This document shows, piece after piece, positions 14,675 to 22,869 of a stretch of DNA of 22,987 bases; the first letter of the stretch is position 1; each line of letters begins with the position of its first letter. This DNA is from an uncultured Oscillospiraceae bacterium (GTDB lineage Bacteria > Bacillota > Clostridia > Oscillospirales > Oscillospiraceae). Location of the stretch: assembly GCA_934661735.1 (NCBI GenBank), contig CAKUJN010000030.1, positions 1 through 22,987 on the forward strand, in the 5' to 3' direction. The translations under genes and the position numbers were made by a program. The notes under the pieces are model-generated. The model ran no database searches. It worked only from the letters and a program-made list of their open reading frames with translations, and was not told the DNA's origin.

Positions 14675-15619
14675 TTATTCGCTCTGCGTGCAGCCGTTCT
14701 CCGGCTCCTCTGTCAGCACTTCGCGCAGAAGCTGGATATACCGCGCGATTTCCTCGATCTGTGTCCCGCCGCGGCGGGTGATGCAGTACAGGCGCATGCT
14801 TTCGTTCGGAATCGGCACGCATTCCAGCTGATATCGTTCGCGCAGCGCCTGCGGCAGGCGGCAGCCGACGGAGAACGCGTCGGTCGTGCTGACAATCCGG
14901 CAGCGCGTGTCGCGCTCATCCACAACAATCCGGTACCGGTAACAGACCTGATCGGCCGTGCCGATTGTCGTATAGCCGTCGGTGCGCGCAGGGAGCTTCT
15001 GATACTCCACATACGGATACGCCTCCAGCAGCCGGTAGTCAAACGACTCCGCATGCGGCGGAAGGCGCTCAAGCAGCGGATGGCCGCGCCGCACGTTGAG
15101 GCAGGCCGGAAGCTCCCGCAGAAAATGCAGTTCCAGATTCTGATTGCGCACCGTCTGCTCCGCTCCGGACACCATATACGGCACGATCAGCGCCGCAACC
15201 ACGTCCAGCTCCATATCGGACAGCGCACGGATGCCGTTTTCTGCGGAAATGTTGACGCATTTCATTTCCGCGCTCTTACACGCGCGGTACTCCTGTGTCA
15301 GCCGGATGAACGCCTCCACCGCCGGCGAATAGCTCTGGATACCCAGACGCAGGCGGCGCGCCCGTTCGCTGTCGCGGATGGCGTACATCTCCTCCATCTG
15401 CGTCAGAATGACCTTCGCGTGCTCCAGAAACTGCATACCCCGCTGTGTGGGCACGGCGCCGCTGTTTGTGCGGCTGAAAAGCTCATAGCCAAGCTCCTGT
15501 TCCAGCGTGCGCAGCATGCTGCTGGCGTTCGGCTGTGACAGGTACAGATTTTTTGCCGCCCGCGTAATGGAGCCGGTGCGCGCCGCCTCCATCGCCAGGC
15601 GAAGCTGCTGAACCGTCAT
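14675..15619 (-). CDS. LysR-family transcriptional regulator
   Basis: The protein has 314 residues, normal for the family. Residues 1-60 form the LysR winged helix-turn-helix (AARTGSITRAAKNLYLSQPNASSMLRTLEQELG, shown across residues 11-43), and the remainder is the effector-binding domain. A GGGGGAGAG site precedes the ATG. It is divergent from the permease/M20/deacylase operon, the classic layout for a LysR activator and its target. A perfect dyad 16 bases upstream of its start is a probable binding site. The effector is unknown; an N-acyl amino acid or its product is a reasonable guess. Confidence 0.93.
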   Translation of the reverse strand: MTVQQLRLAMEAARTGSITRAAKNLYLSQPNASSMLRTLEQELGYELFSRTNSGAVPTQRGMQFLEHAKVILTQMEEMYAIRDSERARRLRLGIQSYSPAVEAFIRLTQEYRACKSAEMKCVNISAENGIRALSDMELDVVAALIVPYMVSGAEQTVRNQNLELHFLRELPACLNVRRGHPLLERLPPHAESFDYRLLEAYPYVEYQKLPARTDGYTTIGTADQVCYRYRIVVDERDTRCRIVSTTDAFSVGCRLPQALRERYQLECVPIPNESMRLYCITRRGGTQIEEIARYIQLLREVLTEEPENGCTQSE

Positions 15620-15635
15620 TTCTCTCCCCCTTCCG

Positions 15636-15655
15636 CTATAAGGAAAAGCTTATAG
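15636..15655. promoter_or_regulatory. Candidate LysR operator (perfect dyad)
   Basis: CTATAAG (15636-15642) and CTTATAG (15649-15655) are perfect inverted repeats with a 6-base spacer. They lie between lysR and the permease gene, 16 bases from the lysR start and about 130 bases from the permease start. Confidence 0.55.
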
Positions 15656-15785
15656 CCGCATAAATTTTTCCTCTCTATCCGCGTTTCCCGCTTCATGGTA
15701 TCATAAATTTGACGGAGACGGCAAGAGTTTTTTCTGCCGTTTTTGTGCAAAATTTATTTTGAAACGGGAAAGGAAAGAAAAAACG

Positions 15786-17129
15786 ATGAACGTCCATATG
15801 ATTATCTGTCTGGTGATCTTCGTTCTGACGATTGCAAGCTTCCTCTGGGGCAAGATCTCCATGGGCCTTTCGGCGCTGCTGTCGATGGTCCTGCTGGTCG
15901 CGACCGGCTGCATCGATATCACCACCGCCCTGTCCGGCTTCTCCAACTCCAACACCATCATCATGGCCTGTATGTTTATCATCTCGGCCGGCTTCTCCAA
16001 GACGCAGATGGTGGCCAAAATGTCCCGCGGCGTCGCAAAGGCGGCCAAGGGCTCGTTCACCCGCGTGCTGGCGGGCTACGTGATTGTCACCTGCCTCATC
16101 GCCCAGATCGTCCCCAGCGCCATGGCCGTATTCAGCATTGTGTTCCCGCTGGCCCTCGGTGTCTGCGACGAAATGAAGATCAGCCCGTCCAAGGTCATGT
16201 TCTCCATCGGCATTGTCGCCATCTCCACCGTCACTGCGCTCCCCGTCGGCGCGGGCGCAGTCTATCCCGCGCAGTACAACGGCCTGCTTGAAAACCTCGG
16301 CGCAGGTGCGTTCCAGTTCAAATTCTGGGACGTCGGCCTTGCCCGTCTGCCCGGCGTGATTGCCGTCGTGCTCTACGCCATTCTTCTGGCTCCGAAATTC
16401 GCCCCCGAAAAGCCCGTCATTGAGACGCGTGAGGTCAAGCCCGTCGGCGCGGCCGGCGCAACGAAGCTCACCCCCGTGCAGGAGGTCGTCGGCTATCTGG
16501 TATTCTTCGGCGTCATTCTCGGCCTGATTGTCACCAGCCTTCAGCTCATCAAAATCCCCGTTATCGGCGCAGACGGCGAAATCACCCGCGCAAAGCTGGA
16601 TACCTGCGTATTCCCGCTCATCGGCGCGCTTCTGATGGTTGCCTTCGGCATTCTCAAGCCCAAGGAGGCGTATGTTTCCATCGGCATGGGCGGCATGGTT
16701 CTGACCTACGTCGGCGTTCTGGCGCTGGCCAGCGGCCTGACCAATACCGGCACCGGCGCGCTCATCGGCAATGCCATCGCCTCGCTCTTCGGCGCGAACG
16801 CCAACGGCTACCTGATCGGCTTCGTGTTCTTCCTTGTTCCGTTCGTCCTGACGCAGTTCATGATGAACTGGGCGGTTCTCAACATGTTCGCCCCCATCGC
16901 CATCCTGACCTGCACCGCCATCGGCGCGAACCCCATCGGCCCGCTGGTTCTGGTTGCAACCGGCGCGCTGACCGCGTTCATGACGCCGCTGGCCACGCCC
17001 TCTGTCGCCATGTTCATGGGTATCGGCGGCTATGACCAGAAAACCATGTTCAAGATGGGCTGGCTTCCCGCTCTGATTCTCTGCATTGTCAACGTGCTTT
17101 GGGTCATGACCATTTTCCCCGCGTATTGA
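15786..17129 (+). CDS. IT-superfamily (SLC13/DASS-like) permease
   Basis: The ATG at 15786 (447 residues) follows a GGGAAAGGAAAG purine-rich ribosome site; an earlier in-frame TTG would swallow that site. The protein is almost entirely hydrophobic, with about 10-12 helices and a two-fold pattern. Hairpin-like segments rich in Ser/Thr/Asn occur in both halves (GFSNSNTIIMACMFIISAG near 52-70; the ATPSVAMF region near the C-terminus), as in SLC13/DASS and related ion-transporter permeases. These import dicarboxylates, sulfate or other anions with Na+ or H+. With two hydrolases downstream, the cargo may be an N-acylated amino acid or a related carboxylate, which is inference. Confidence 0.83.
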   Translation: MNVHMIICLVIFVLTIASFLWGKISMGLSALLSMVLLVATGCIDITTALSGFSNSNTIIMACMFIISAGFSKTQMVAKMSRGVAKAAKGSFTRVLAGYVIVTCLIAQIVPSAMAVFSIVFPLALGVCDEMKISPSKVMFSIGIVAISTVTALPVGAGAVYPAQYNGLLENLGAGAFQFKFWDVGLARLPGVIAVVLYAILLAPKFAPEKPVIETREVKPVGAAGATKLTPVQEVVGYLVFFGVILGLIVTSLQLIKIPVIGADGEITRAKLDTCVFPLIGALLMVAFGILKPKEAYVSIGMGGMVLTYVGVLALASGLTNTGTGALIGNAIASLFGANANGYLIGFVFFLVPFVLTQFMMNWAVLNMFAPIAILTCTAIGANPIGPLVLVATGALTAFMTPLATPSVAMFMGIGGYDQKTMFKMGWLPALILCIVNVLWVMTIFPAY

Positions 17130-17145
17130 TCAGGAGGTTTTCACG

Positions 17146-18462
17146 ATGAATGAAGCGCTTAAATCCCGCGCACAGGCGCTTTTGCCTGAGCTGACGGCGC
17201 TCCGCCGCGACCTGCACCGCTATGCCGAGCCCGGCTGGCTGGAGATGCGCACCACCTCCCTGCTGGCCCGCCGTCTGACGGAGCTTGGCTATGAGGTCAC
17301 ACTCGGTCCCGCCGTCTGCAAGGCAGACGAACGCATGGGCCTGCCCCCGCAGGAGGTGCTGGACGCGCACTATCAGTGGGCGGCCGAGCACGGGGCGGAT
17401 ATGGAATTCCTTCCGGCCACACGCGGCGGCTTTACGGGCGTCGTGGCGACGCTCCGCTGCGGAGAGGGACCAACGCTTGCGCTGCGCTTTGATATCGACG
17501 CGCTCGGCGTGCAGGAATCATGCGATGCGTCGCATCTGCCGCACCGCGAGGGCTTCGCCTCCGTCACCGACGGCGTCATGCACGCCTGCGGCCACGACGG
17601 CCACGCCGCCGTGGGCATTGGAACCGCAATTCTGCTCAGCGAACTGCGCGGGCAGCTGCACGGCACCGTCCGCCTGATCTTCCAGCCCGCCGAGGAGGGC
17701 GTGCGCGGTGCGAAATCCGTCGTCGCCGCCGGACATCTCGACGGCGCGGACTATGCGCTTGCCGCGCATATCCTGCCCGCCGGAAAGGCGGCCGGATTGA
17801 TTGATATCGGCATTCTGCCGGAAAACGCCGCCGGTACGCTGGCCACTGCCAAGCTGGACGTCACGTTCCACGGCCGCTCGTCCCACGCGGGCTTCGCCCC
17901 GCAGGAGGGCCGCAACGCCCTGCTTGCCGCGGCGACGGCGGTGCTCAATCTCCACGCCATTCCCCGCTACGGCAATACGCCGACCCAGCTGAACGTGGGC
18001 ACGCTCCACGCCGGCTCCGGCCGCAACGTCGTATGCGAAACGGCAAAGCTTGAGCTGGAGGTCCGCGGCCAGACGACCGAGGCCAACGAATACATGTTCA
18101 CCCGCGCGAAGCAGATCGTACACGCCGCCGCCGAAATGCAGGGCTGCACCGTTGAAACCCGCGCCATGGGCAGCGCCGCTTCGCTCAAATGCAACTGGAC
18201 GCTCTCCGAGCGCGTTGAGCGTGTCTGTAAGGACGAACTCGGCCTGCGCGTCGCGCGCGTCGGCTCGCTCGGCGGCGGCAGCGAGGACTTCGCCTACATG
18301 TCCGAGCGCGTGCAGCAGCAGGGCGGCCTCGCCGCCTATGTCGGCCTGCTCAGCGCCTGCCCCGCCGTCAACCACAACGACCGCTTTGACTTTGACGAGC
18401 AGACGCTTGCCAACGGCGCGGCCATGTTTGCCGCCGTCGCCTGCTCGCTGCTGGCGCAATAA
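17146..18462 (+). CDS. M20D-family amidohydrolase (AbgA/aminoacylase-like)
   Basis: The gene follows the permease by 16 bases with AGGAGG before its ATG. The 438-residue product has the M20 motifs RFDIDALGV (about 114-122), VMHACGHDGHAA with metal ligands C148 and H150, FQPAEEG with the catalytic Glu pair, a dimerisation domain with GRSSHAG, and GGGSEDFAYM near the C-terminus. The insert before the RFDIDAL motif and the length match AbgA-type p-aminobenzoyl-glutamate hydrolases and N-acyl amino acid hydrolases. It should cleave an amide bond to a carboxylated amine in the cytoplasm, with Zn or Mn. The permease is not the AbgT family, so aminobenzoyl-glutamate is not assured as the substrate. 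Confidence 0.9.
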   Translation: MNEALKSRAQALLPELTALRRDLHRYAEPGWLEMRTTSLLARRLTELGYEVTLGPAVCKADERMGLPPQEVLDAHYQWAAEHGADMEFLPATRGGFTGVVATLRCGEGPTLALRFDIDALGVQESCDASHLPHREGFASVTDGVMHACGHDGHAAVGIGTAILLSELRGQLHGTVRLIFQPAEEGVRGAKSVVAAGHLDGADYALAAHILPAGKAAGLIDIGILPENAAGTLATAKLDVTFHGRSSHAGFAPQEGRNALLAAATAVLNLHAIPRYGNTPTQLNVGTLHAGSGRNVVCETAKLELEVRGQTTEANEYMFTRAKQIVHAAAEMQGCTVETRAMGSAASLKCNWTLSERVERVCKDELGLRVARVGSLGGGSEDFAYMSERVQQQGGLAAYVGLLSACPAVNHNDRFDFDEQTLANGAAMFAAVACSLLAQ

Positions 18463-18533
18463 CGCCGCCGGACAAACCGATTTGCGGGGTTTCCGCCGCT
18501 CCGGCGGAGCTCTGCAGGGCGTTTGACAGTCTG

Positions 18534-18558
18534 ACCGGCACGGCGCCGCCGTGCCGGT
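18534..18558. other. GC-rich hairpin between the M20 and deacylase genes
   Basis: ACCGGCACGGC (18534-18544) and GCCGTGCCGGT (18548-18558) form a perfect 11-bp stem with a 3-nt loop. No T-run follows. It ends just before the AGGAGG ribosome site of the next gene, so it may affect translation or protect a transcript end. A smaller stem (about 18493-18507) lies upstream in the same gap. Confidence 0.6.
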
Positions 18559-18573
18559 CCTCAGGAGGAGAAT

Positions 18574-20160
18574 ATGCTTGATCTTTTGATTCAGAACGCG
18601 CAGGTGCTGGACGGCACCGGCTCGCCCGCCTTCATCGCGGACGTCGCCGTGCAGGACGGCAAAATCGCCGCCGTCGGACGCATACAGGCCGAAGCGGCCG
18701 AAATTGTGGACGCCAGCGGCCTGACGCTGACGTCCGGTTTTATCGACGTACACGGCCATTCCGATCTGTTCATGGCCCTTGACCCCGCGCGCTCCAGCAA
18801 GCTTTTGCAGGGCGTTACCACCGAGCTCTGCGGCCAGTGCGGCCTCGGCCCCGCGCCGGTCAGCGAACAGAACTACCCGCTCTACCGGAAGTATCTCTCG
18901 CAGCAGGGTATTCCCATGTACCCCGACGACCGCGATTTCACGTCGTTCTCCGCATATCTTGACCGGATGGAAAAGACGTCCGCCGGTATTCATCTGGCCT
19001 ATTTCATCCCGCACGGGACGGTCCGTCTGGCCGTAACGGGCTTCTCCCCCGCCGCGCCGGACGAGGCGCAGCTGTCGCAGATGACCGCGCTGGTTGAGGA
19101 GGCCATGCAGGCCGGCGCGCTGGGCCTTTCCACGGGCCTTGCCTATGCGCCGGGCCGCTTTGCCGCAACGGATGAGCTGGCCGCGCTGACCGCGCCGGTC
19201 GGGAAATACGGCGGCGTGTATACCTCGCATCTGCGCGACCAGGGCGACGCGCTTGAGCAGAGCGTACAGGAGGCGATCGACATCGCCCGCCGCGGCGGCG
19301 CGCGCGTCAATATCTCGCACCACAAGGCCGTCGGAAAAGCGAACTTCGGAAAGGTCCGCAAAACCACGCGGATGCTGCACGAGGCAGGAATCCCCGCCAC
19401 ACACGACGTGTATCCCTATGCCGCCAGCTCCACCATGCTCATCTCGACGCTCCCGATGGAGTTTGCGCAGCTTGAGCCGCAGCAGCTGCTTTCCGCGCTG
19501 GCGGACGAATCCGAGCTTGCACGGCTTTCCTCGCTCCTGCTGAAAAGCGCGGGCGCGGACAGCGGCGACGCCGCCGTGGCATGCGGTCTTGACCGGCTGC
19601 TGATCTCCAACGCGACAAAAACGCCCGACGCCACCGGTCGGACCATCGGGCAGTTCGCGCAGGCGCGCGGCCTGACGCCGTTCCGCGGCTATGCCGCGCT
19701 GCTGCTGGAAAACGATCTTGGCGTACAGTACATCAAGTTCGGCATGTGCGACGAGGACGTGTCGTATCTGATGGCGGACGAGCTCTGCATGTTCGGCAGC
19801 GACGCACTCTACGTCCCCGGCCTGAAAATGACGCATCCGCGCTCGATCGGCACGTTCCCGTGCGTACTCCGCCGTGCCGTGCGCGAGGAAAAGAGCATCA
19901 CACTGGCAGAAGCCGTCCGCAAGCTGACCGGCCTCCCCGCCGAGGTCTACGGCCTTGCAAACAAGGGACTGATCCGTCCCGGCATGGACGCGGATCTGAC
20001 GCTGTTTGACGCGGCGCGGATCACCGACCACGCCACCTATGCCGAGCCGCTTCTGCCAAACGAAGGCATCCGCCGCGTCTATGTCGGCGGCGTGTGCGCC
20101 GTGCGCGACGACACATATACCGGCGCAATGGCCGGAAAGCTCGTGCGGCGCGGCCGCTGA
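18574..20160 (+). CDS. N-acyl-D-amino-acid deacylase (D-aminoacylase)-like amidohydrolase
   Basis: AGGAGG sits 7 bases before the ATG. The 528-residue protein has the D-aminoacylase signature set: GFIDVHGHSD with H60 and H62, VTTELCGQCGLGPAP with the metal-bridging Cys (C89), YTSHLRDQGD, NISHHKAVGKANFGK, and MFGSDALYVP followed by HPRSIGTFPCVLRRAVRE with the catalytic Asp. These match the known Cys/His/Asp ligands of the family. The enzyme removes an acyl group from N-acyl-D-amino acids or related amides in the cytoplasm. It is the last gene of the LysR-linked operon and ends at the terminator at 20183-20218. The M20 enzyme and this one may cover L- and D-substrates. Confidence 0.9.
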   Translation: MLDLLIQNAQVLDGTGSPAFIADVAVQDGKIAAVGRIQAEAAEIVDASGLTLTSGFIDVHGHSDLFMALDPARSSKLLQGVTTELCGQCGLGPAPVSEQNYPLYRKYLSQQGIPMYPDDRDFTSFSAYLDRMEKTSAGIHLAYFIPHGTVRLAVTGFSPAAPDEAQLSQMTALVEEAMQAGALGLSTGLAYAPGRFAATDELAALTAPVGKYGGVYTSHLRDQGDALEQSVQEAIDIARRGGARVNISHHKAVGKANFGKVRKTTRMLHEAGIPATHDVYPYAASSTMLISTLPMEFAQLEPQQLLSALADESELARLSSLLLKSAGADSGDAAVACGLDRLLISNATKTPDATGRTIGQFAQARGLTPFRGYAALLLENDLGVQYIKFGMCDEDVSYLMADELCMFGSDALYVPGLKMTHPRSIGTFPCVLRRAVREEKSITLAEAVRKLTGLPAEVYGLANKGLIRPGMDADLTLFDAARITDHATYAEPLLPNEGIRRVYVGGVCAVRDDTYTGAMAGKLVRRGR

Positions 20161-20182
20161 GCATTCTCCAAACGCATTCCGT

Positions 20183-20218
20183 CCGCCGGAGCCGATGGCT
20201 CCGGCGGGCTCTCTTTGT
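20183..20218 (+). terminator. Terminator of the permease/M20/deacylase operon
   Basis: A perfect 11-bp stem (CCGCCGGAGCC with GGCTCCGGCGG; 20183-20193 with 20197-20207) is followed by a pyrimidine-rich GCTCTCTTTG. The tail is weak but the stem is very stable. Confidence 0.75.
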
Positions 20219-20239
20219 GAACATCCCGTTTCCAAACGC

Positions 20240-20316
20240 TTAAGAATTCCTTAAATCTCGCCGTATTCCCTTTTCGTCCGGAAAAAATGTGCTATGATGG
20301 TGTCTGCAATTGCGAC
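20240..20316 (+). promoter_or_regulatory. Promoter region of the large lipoprotein gene with two dyads
   Basis: A TATGAT -10 box is at 20293-20298, with a weak TTTTCG -35 at 20271-20276 (16-base spacer). A TTAAG/CTTAA inverted repeat (20240-20254) precedes the -35. A near-palindrome, GTCTGCAATTGCGAC (20302-20316), covers the predicted transcription start. The weak -35 plus upstream dyad suggests an activator, and the downstream one a repressor. Both are inference. Confidence 0.5.
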
Positions 20317-20341
20317 AATCCATTTTGAAGGAGCTATCCAG

Positions 20342-22798
20342 ATGAAAAAACGAATTCCGGCGCTGCTTCTGGCAGCCGCCTTATTGACCGGACTGATCTC
20401 CGGATGCAGCCGTCCGGCCGGCGGGGGCAGCCCCCAGCCAGACGCCTCCACTTCGCAGTCCGCCGGCCAGAGCACGCAGGCAGCCGGTGAGCTCGCCGCA
20501 AAATACGCCTATCTGCCGTCATACCTGTCTCTCCCCGACGGCGTCGACACCGTCTCCGCATGGTGCGTCAGCGGCAATACGCTGTTCTTCTCTGCCAGCG
20601 TGCAGAGCGGTACCGCCACTGTCCCCACCGGCGACGGCGGCAGCGATACCGGCCCGACCTATACGCCGAGACTCTACCGCCTCGCGCTGGACGGCAGCGG
20701 CTGCACACAGATCGGCGCGTACCTGCCGGACGATTCCGTTCAGCCGTCTGAAACCGTCTCCGTCAGCACCGACATTCCCGTCCTGTGCACCGCGCCGGAC
20801 GGCAGCGTCTGGGCGCTGGAGCAGACCGGCATCTACGACAGCGGCGCGGAGGTCGATTCCTTCAACGCCGGACACACGCAGAGGCTGCGCCTGCTGCATT
20901 TCTCCGCCGACGGTGCGCTGGTAAAGGAGGTTTCGCTGGAAAACGGCTCCCTTGACCCGTCTGCGGTGGACACGGACGATACCTATATTGATAAAATCTT
21001 CGCCGACAGCAATGGCTTCCTCTACCTTTGCGACTGGACCAACGCCGCCGTTCTGGACACGGACGGAAATGTCCTCGGCACGGTCGATATCGCCGACTAC
21101 GGCACGCTCTGCACCTACAGCGCCGACCGCATCGGCATCCTCGACTACAGCACCACCGGCAAGGCGTTCCGCACACTCGACCCGAAAACACAGACCTTCA
21201 GCACCGATACGCTCCCCGTCCCCGCCGACGCATGGAGCCTTACCGCGGGCGACGAGCAGTACGACCTGTACTATGAAAAGGACGGCAATCTCTACGGCTG
21301 GCATGCCGATACCGGCGTCTCCGAAAAGCTGGTCGACTGGCTGGCGTGCGATATCGACTCCACCGATATCCAGGGCACGAAGTTCCTCCCCGACGGCCGC
21401 GTTTTCGCCGTCAGCTATAACCACACAAGCGGCTCTGCCGAGCTGATTCTTCTCTCGCGCGTGGACGCATCCGGCATGCCGGAAAAGAAGGAGCTGACGC
21501 TCGCGTGCATGAATCTGGACTGGACGCTGCGCGGCCGGATCATCGAGTTCAACCGGCAGAGCGCGGATTACCGCATCGTCGTCAAGGACTACGCCGAGTA
21601 CAGCTCGACGGATATCACCTACAGCGGCGATTACGTCACCGCCACGCAGAGCGACGACGGCCTGACAAAGCTCAACACGGAAATTCTGGCCGGAAACGTT
21701 CCCGACATTCTGATCACGGATTCCCTGCCGGTCCGCCAATATGCCGCAAAGGGCCTGCTTGAGGATCTCTGGACCTATATCGACAACGATCCGTCGCTCA
21801 GCCGCGACAGCTTTGTCTCCGAGGTGCTCAGCGCCAATGAGATGGACGGAAAGCTCTACGAGCTTCCGGCCGGCTTCTCCCTTGTCACGGCGGCGGGCCT
21901 TGACAAAATCGTCGGCGGTTACGACAGCTGGACGCTGGACGACCTGAACGACGCCATGACAAAGCTTCAGCCGGACGCGACGGTTTTCAACGTCGACGTG
22001 ACCAAAAGTGCCATCATGACCTATATCCTGTACATGAACGCAGACTCCTTCGTCGACTGGGAAAGCAAAACCGCGCATTTTGATTCGCAGGAATTCATCG
22101 ATCTGCTGAACTTCACAAATACCTTCCCAGCGGACTTCGATTTCACGACCTTTGACTTCGCCGACTATGAAAGCGACGCGACGCGTATGCTTGCCGGAAA
22201 GCAGCTGCTGACCATCCAGTCCAGCCTCTATGGCTTTGACAGCGTCTATCAGCAGTTCGCACAGCTGAACGACGACCTGCGCTTCATCGGCATGCCCAGC
22301 CGCTCCGGCCATGACGGCAACGCGTTCATGCTCTCCTCCGGTCTTGCCATTTCCAGCACCTGCAAGGACAAGGATGCCGCGTGGAGCCTTATCCGCACGC
22401 TGGTATCCGGCGAGTATCAGTCCGGCGACCTCTGGTGTTTCCCCATTCTCAAATCCGCATTCGACGCATCAGCCGCCGCGGCCATGGAGCAGGAATATGT
22501 GACCGATGAAAACGGTAATCAGGTTCTTGACGACAACGGCGAGCCGATCAAGGTCTCCAAGGGCGGCTTCAGCAACGACGACGGCCCGATGATCGAGCTT
22601 TACGCCATGACGCAGGAGCAGTATGACGTTGTTCTGGAGCTGATTCACAGCACGCACAAAATCATGCGCTATGACACCAGCCTGATGGACATCATCAACG
22701 CCGAAACCGGCTCGTTCTTTGCCGGCGAGACCTCCGCCGAGGAGACGGCGGCGCGTATCCAGAACCGCGTACAGCTCTACATCGCCGAGCAGGGATGA
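20342..22798 (+). CDS. Large lipoprotein: probable beta-propeller fused to a family-1 solute-binding domain
   Basis: The ATG at 20342 follows AAGGAGC; a longer frame start lacks a site. The product has 818 residues with a lipoprotein signal and lipobox LISGC (Cys22), then a Gly/Ser/Gln-rich linker to about residue 50. Residues 55-378 contain repeated strands of the DGxxW/LYxxD type (APDGSVWALE, DSNGFLYLC, DTDGNVLGTV, KDGNLYGWH, LPDGRVFAVS), suggesting a beta-propeller. From about 383 (KKELTLACM) the sequence resembles SBP_bac_1 binding proteins: NTEILAGNVPDILITDSLPVRQYAAKGLLEDL and a GLAISSTCKDKDAAWSLIRTL segment. Such proteins feed ABC sugar or oligomer importers, but no permease follows within the window. 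The ligand is unknown. Confidence 0.85.
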   Translation: MKKRIPALLLAAALLTGLISGCSRPAGGGSPQPDASTSQSAGQSTQAAGELAAKYAYLPSYLSLPDGVDTVSAWCVSGNTLFFSASVQSGTATVPTGDGGSDTGPTYTPRLYRLALDGSGCTQIGAYLPDDSVQPSETVSVSTDIPVLCTAPDGSVWALEQTGIYDSGAEVDSFNAGHTQRLRLLHFSADGALVKEVSLENGSLDPSAVDTDDTYIDKIFADSNGFLYLCDWTNAAVLDTDGNVLGTVDIADYGTLCTYSADRIGILDYSTTGKAFRTLDPKTQTFSTDTLPVPADAWSLTAGDEQYDLYYEKDGNLYGWHADTGVSEKLVDWLACDIDSTDIQGTKFLPDGRVFAVSYNHTSGSAELILLSRVDASGMPEKKELTLACMNLDWTLRGRIIEFNRQSADYRIVVKDYAEYSSTDITYSGDYVTATQSDDGLTKLNTEILAGNVPDILITDSLPVRQYAAKGLLEDLWTYIDNDPSLSRDSFVSEVLSANEMDGKLYELPAGFSLVTAAGLDKIVGGYDSWTLDDLNDAMTKLQPDATVFNVDVTKSAIMTYILYMNADSFVDWESKTAHFDSQEFIDLLNFTNTFPADFDFTTFDFADYESDATRMLAGKQLLTIQSSLYGFDSVYQQFAQLNDDLRFIGMPSRSGHDGNAFMLSSGLAISSTCKDKDAAWSLIRTLVSGEYQSGDLWCFPILKSAFDASAAAAMEQEYVTDENGNQVLDDNGEPIKVSKGGFSNDDGPMIELYAMTQEQYDVVLELIHSTHKIMRYDTSLMDIINAETGSFFAGETSAEETAARIQNRVQLYIAEQG

Positions 22799-22843
22799 TT
22801 TTTCCGGCTGGCGCCGGGGAGCGCCCGCACAGTGTACCCTATG

Positions 22844-22869
22844 GGGCGGGCGACTCTGCCCGCCCTTTT
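22844..22869 (+). terminator. Terminator of the large lipoprotein gene
   Basis: An 8-bp stem (GGGCGGGC with GCCCGCCC; 22844-22851 with 22858-22865) is followed by TTTTG. It lies about 45 bases after the stop. Confidence 0.8.

Noticed and set aside
17518..20235. Long minus-strand open frame opposite the M20 and deacylase genes
   Set aside because: It is antisense to two genes with complete catalytic motifs and has no recognisable domain or ribosome site.
20519..22312. Long minus-strand open frame opposite the fusion lipoprotein
   Set aside because: Antisense shadow of a gene with signal peptide, ribosome site and promoter.
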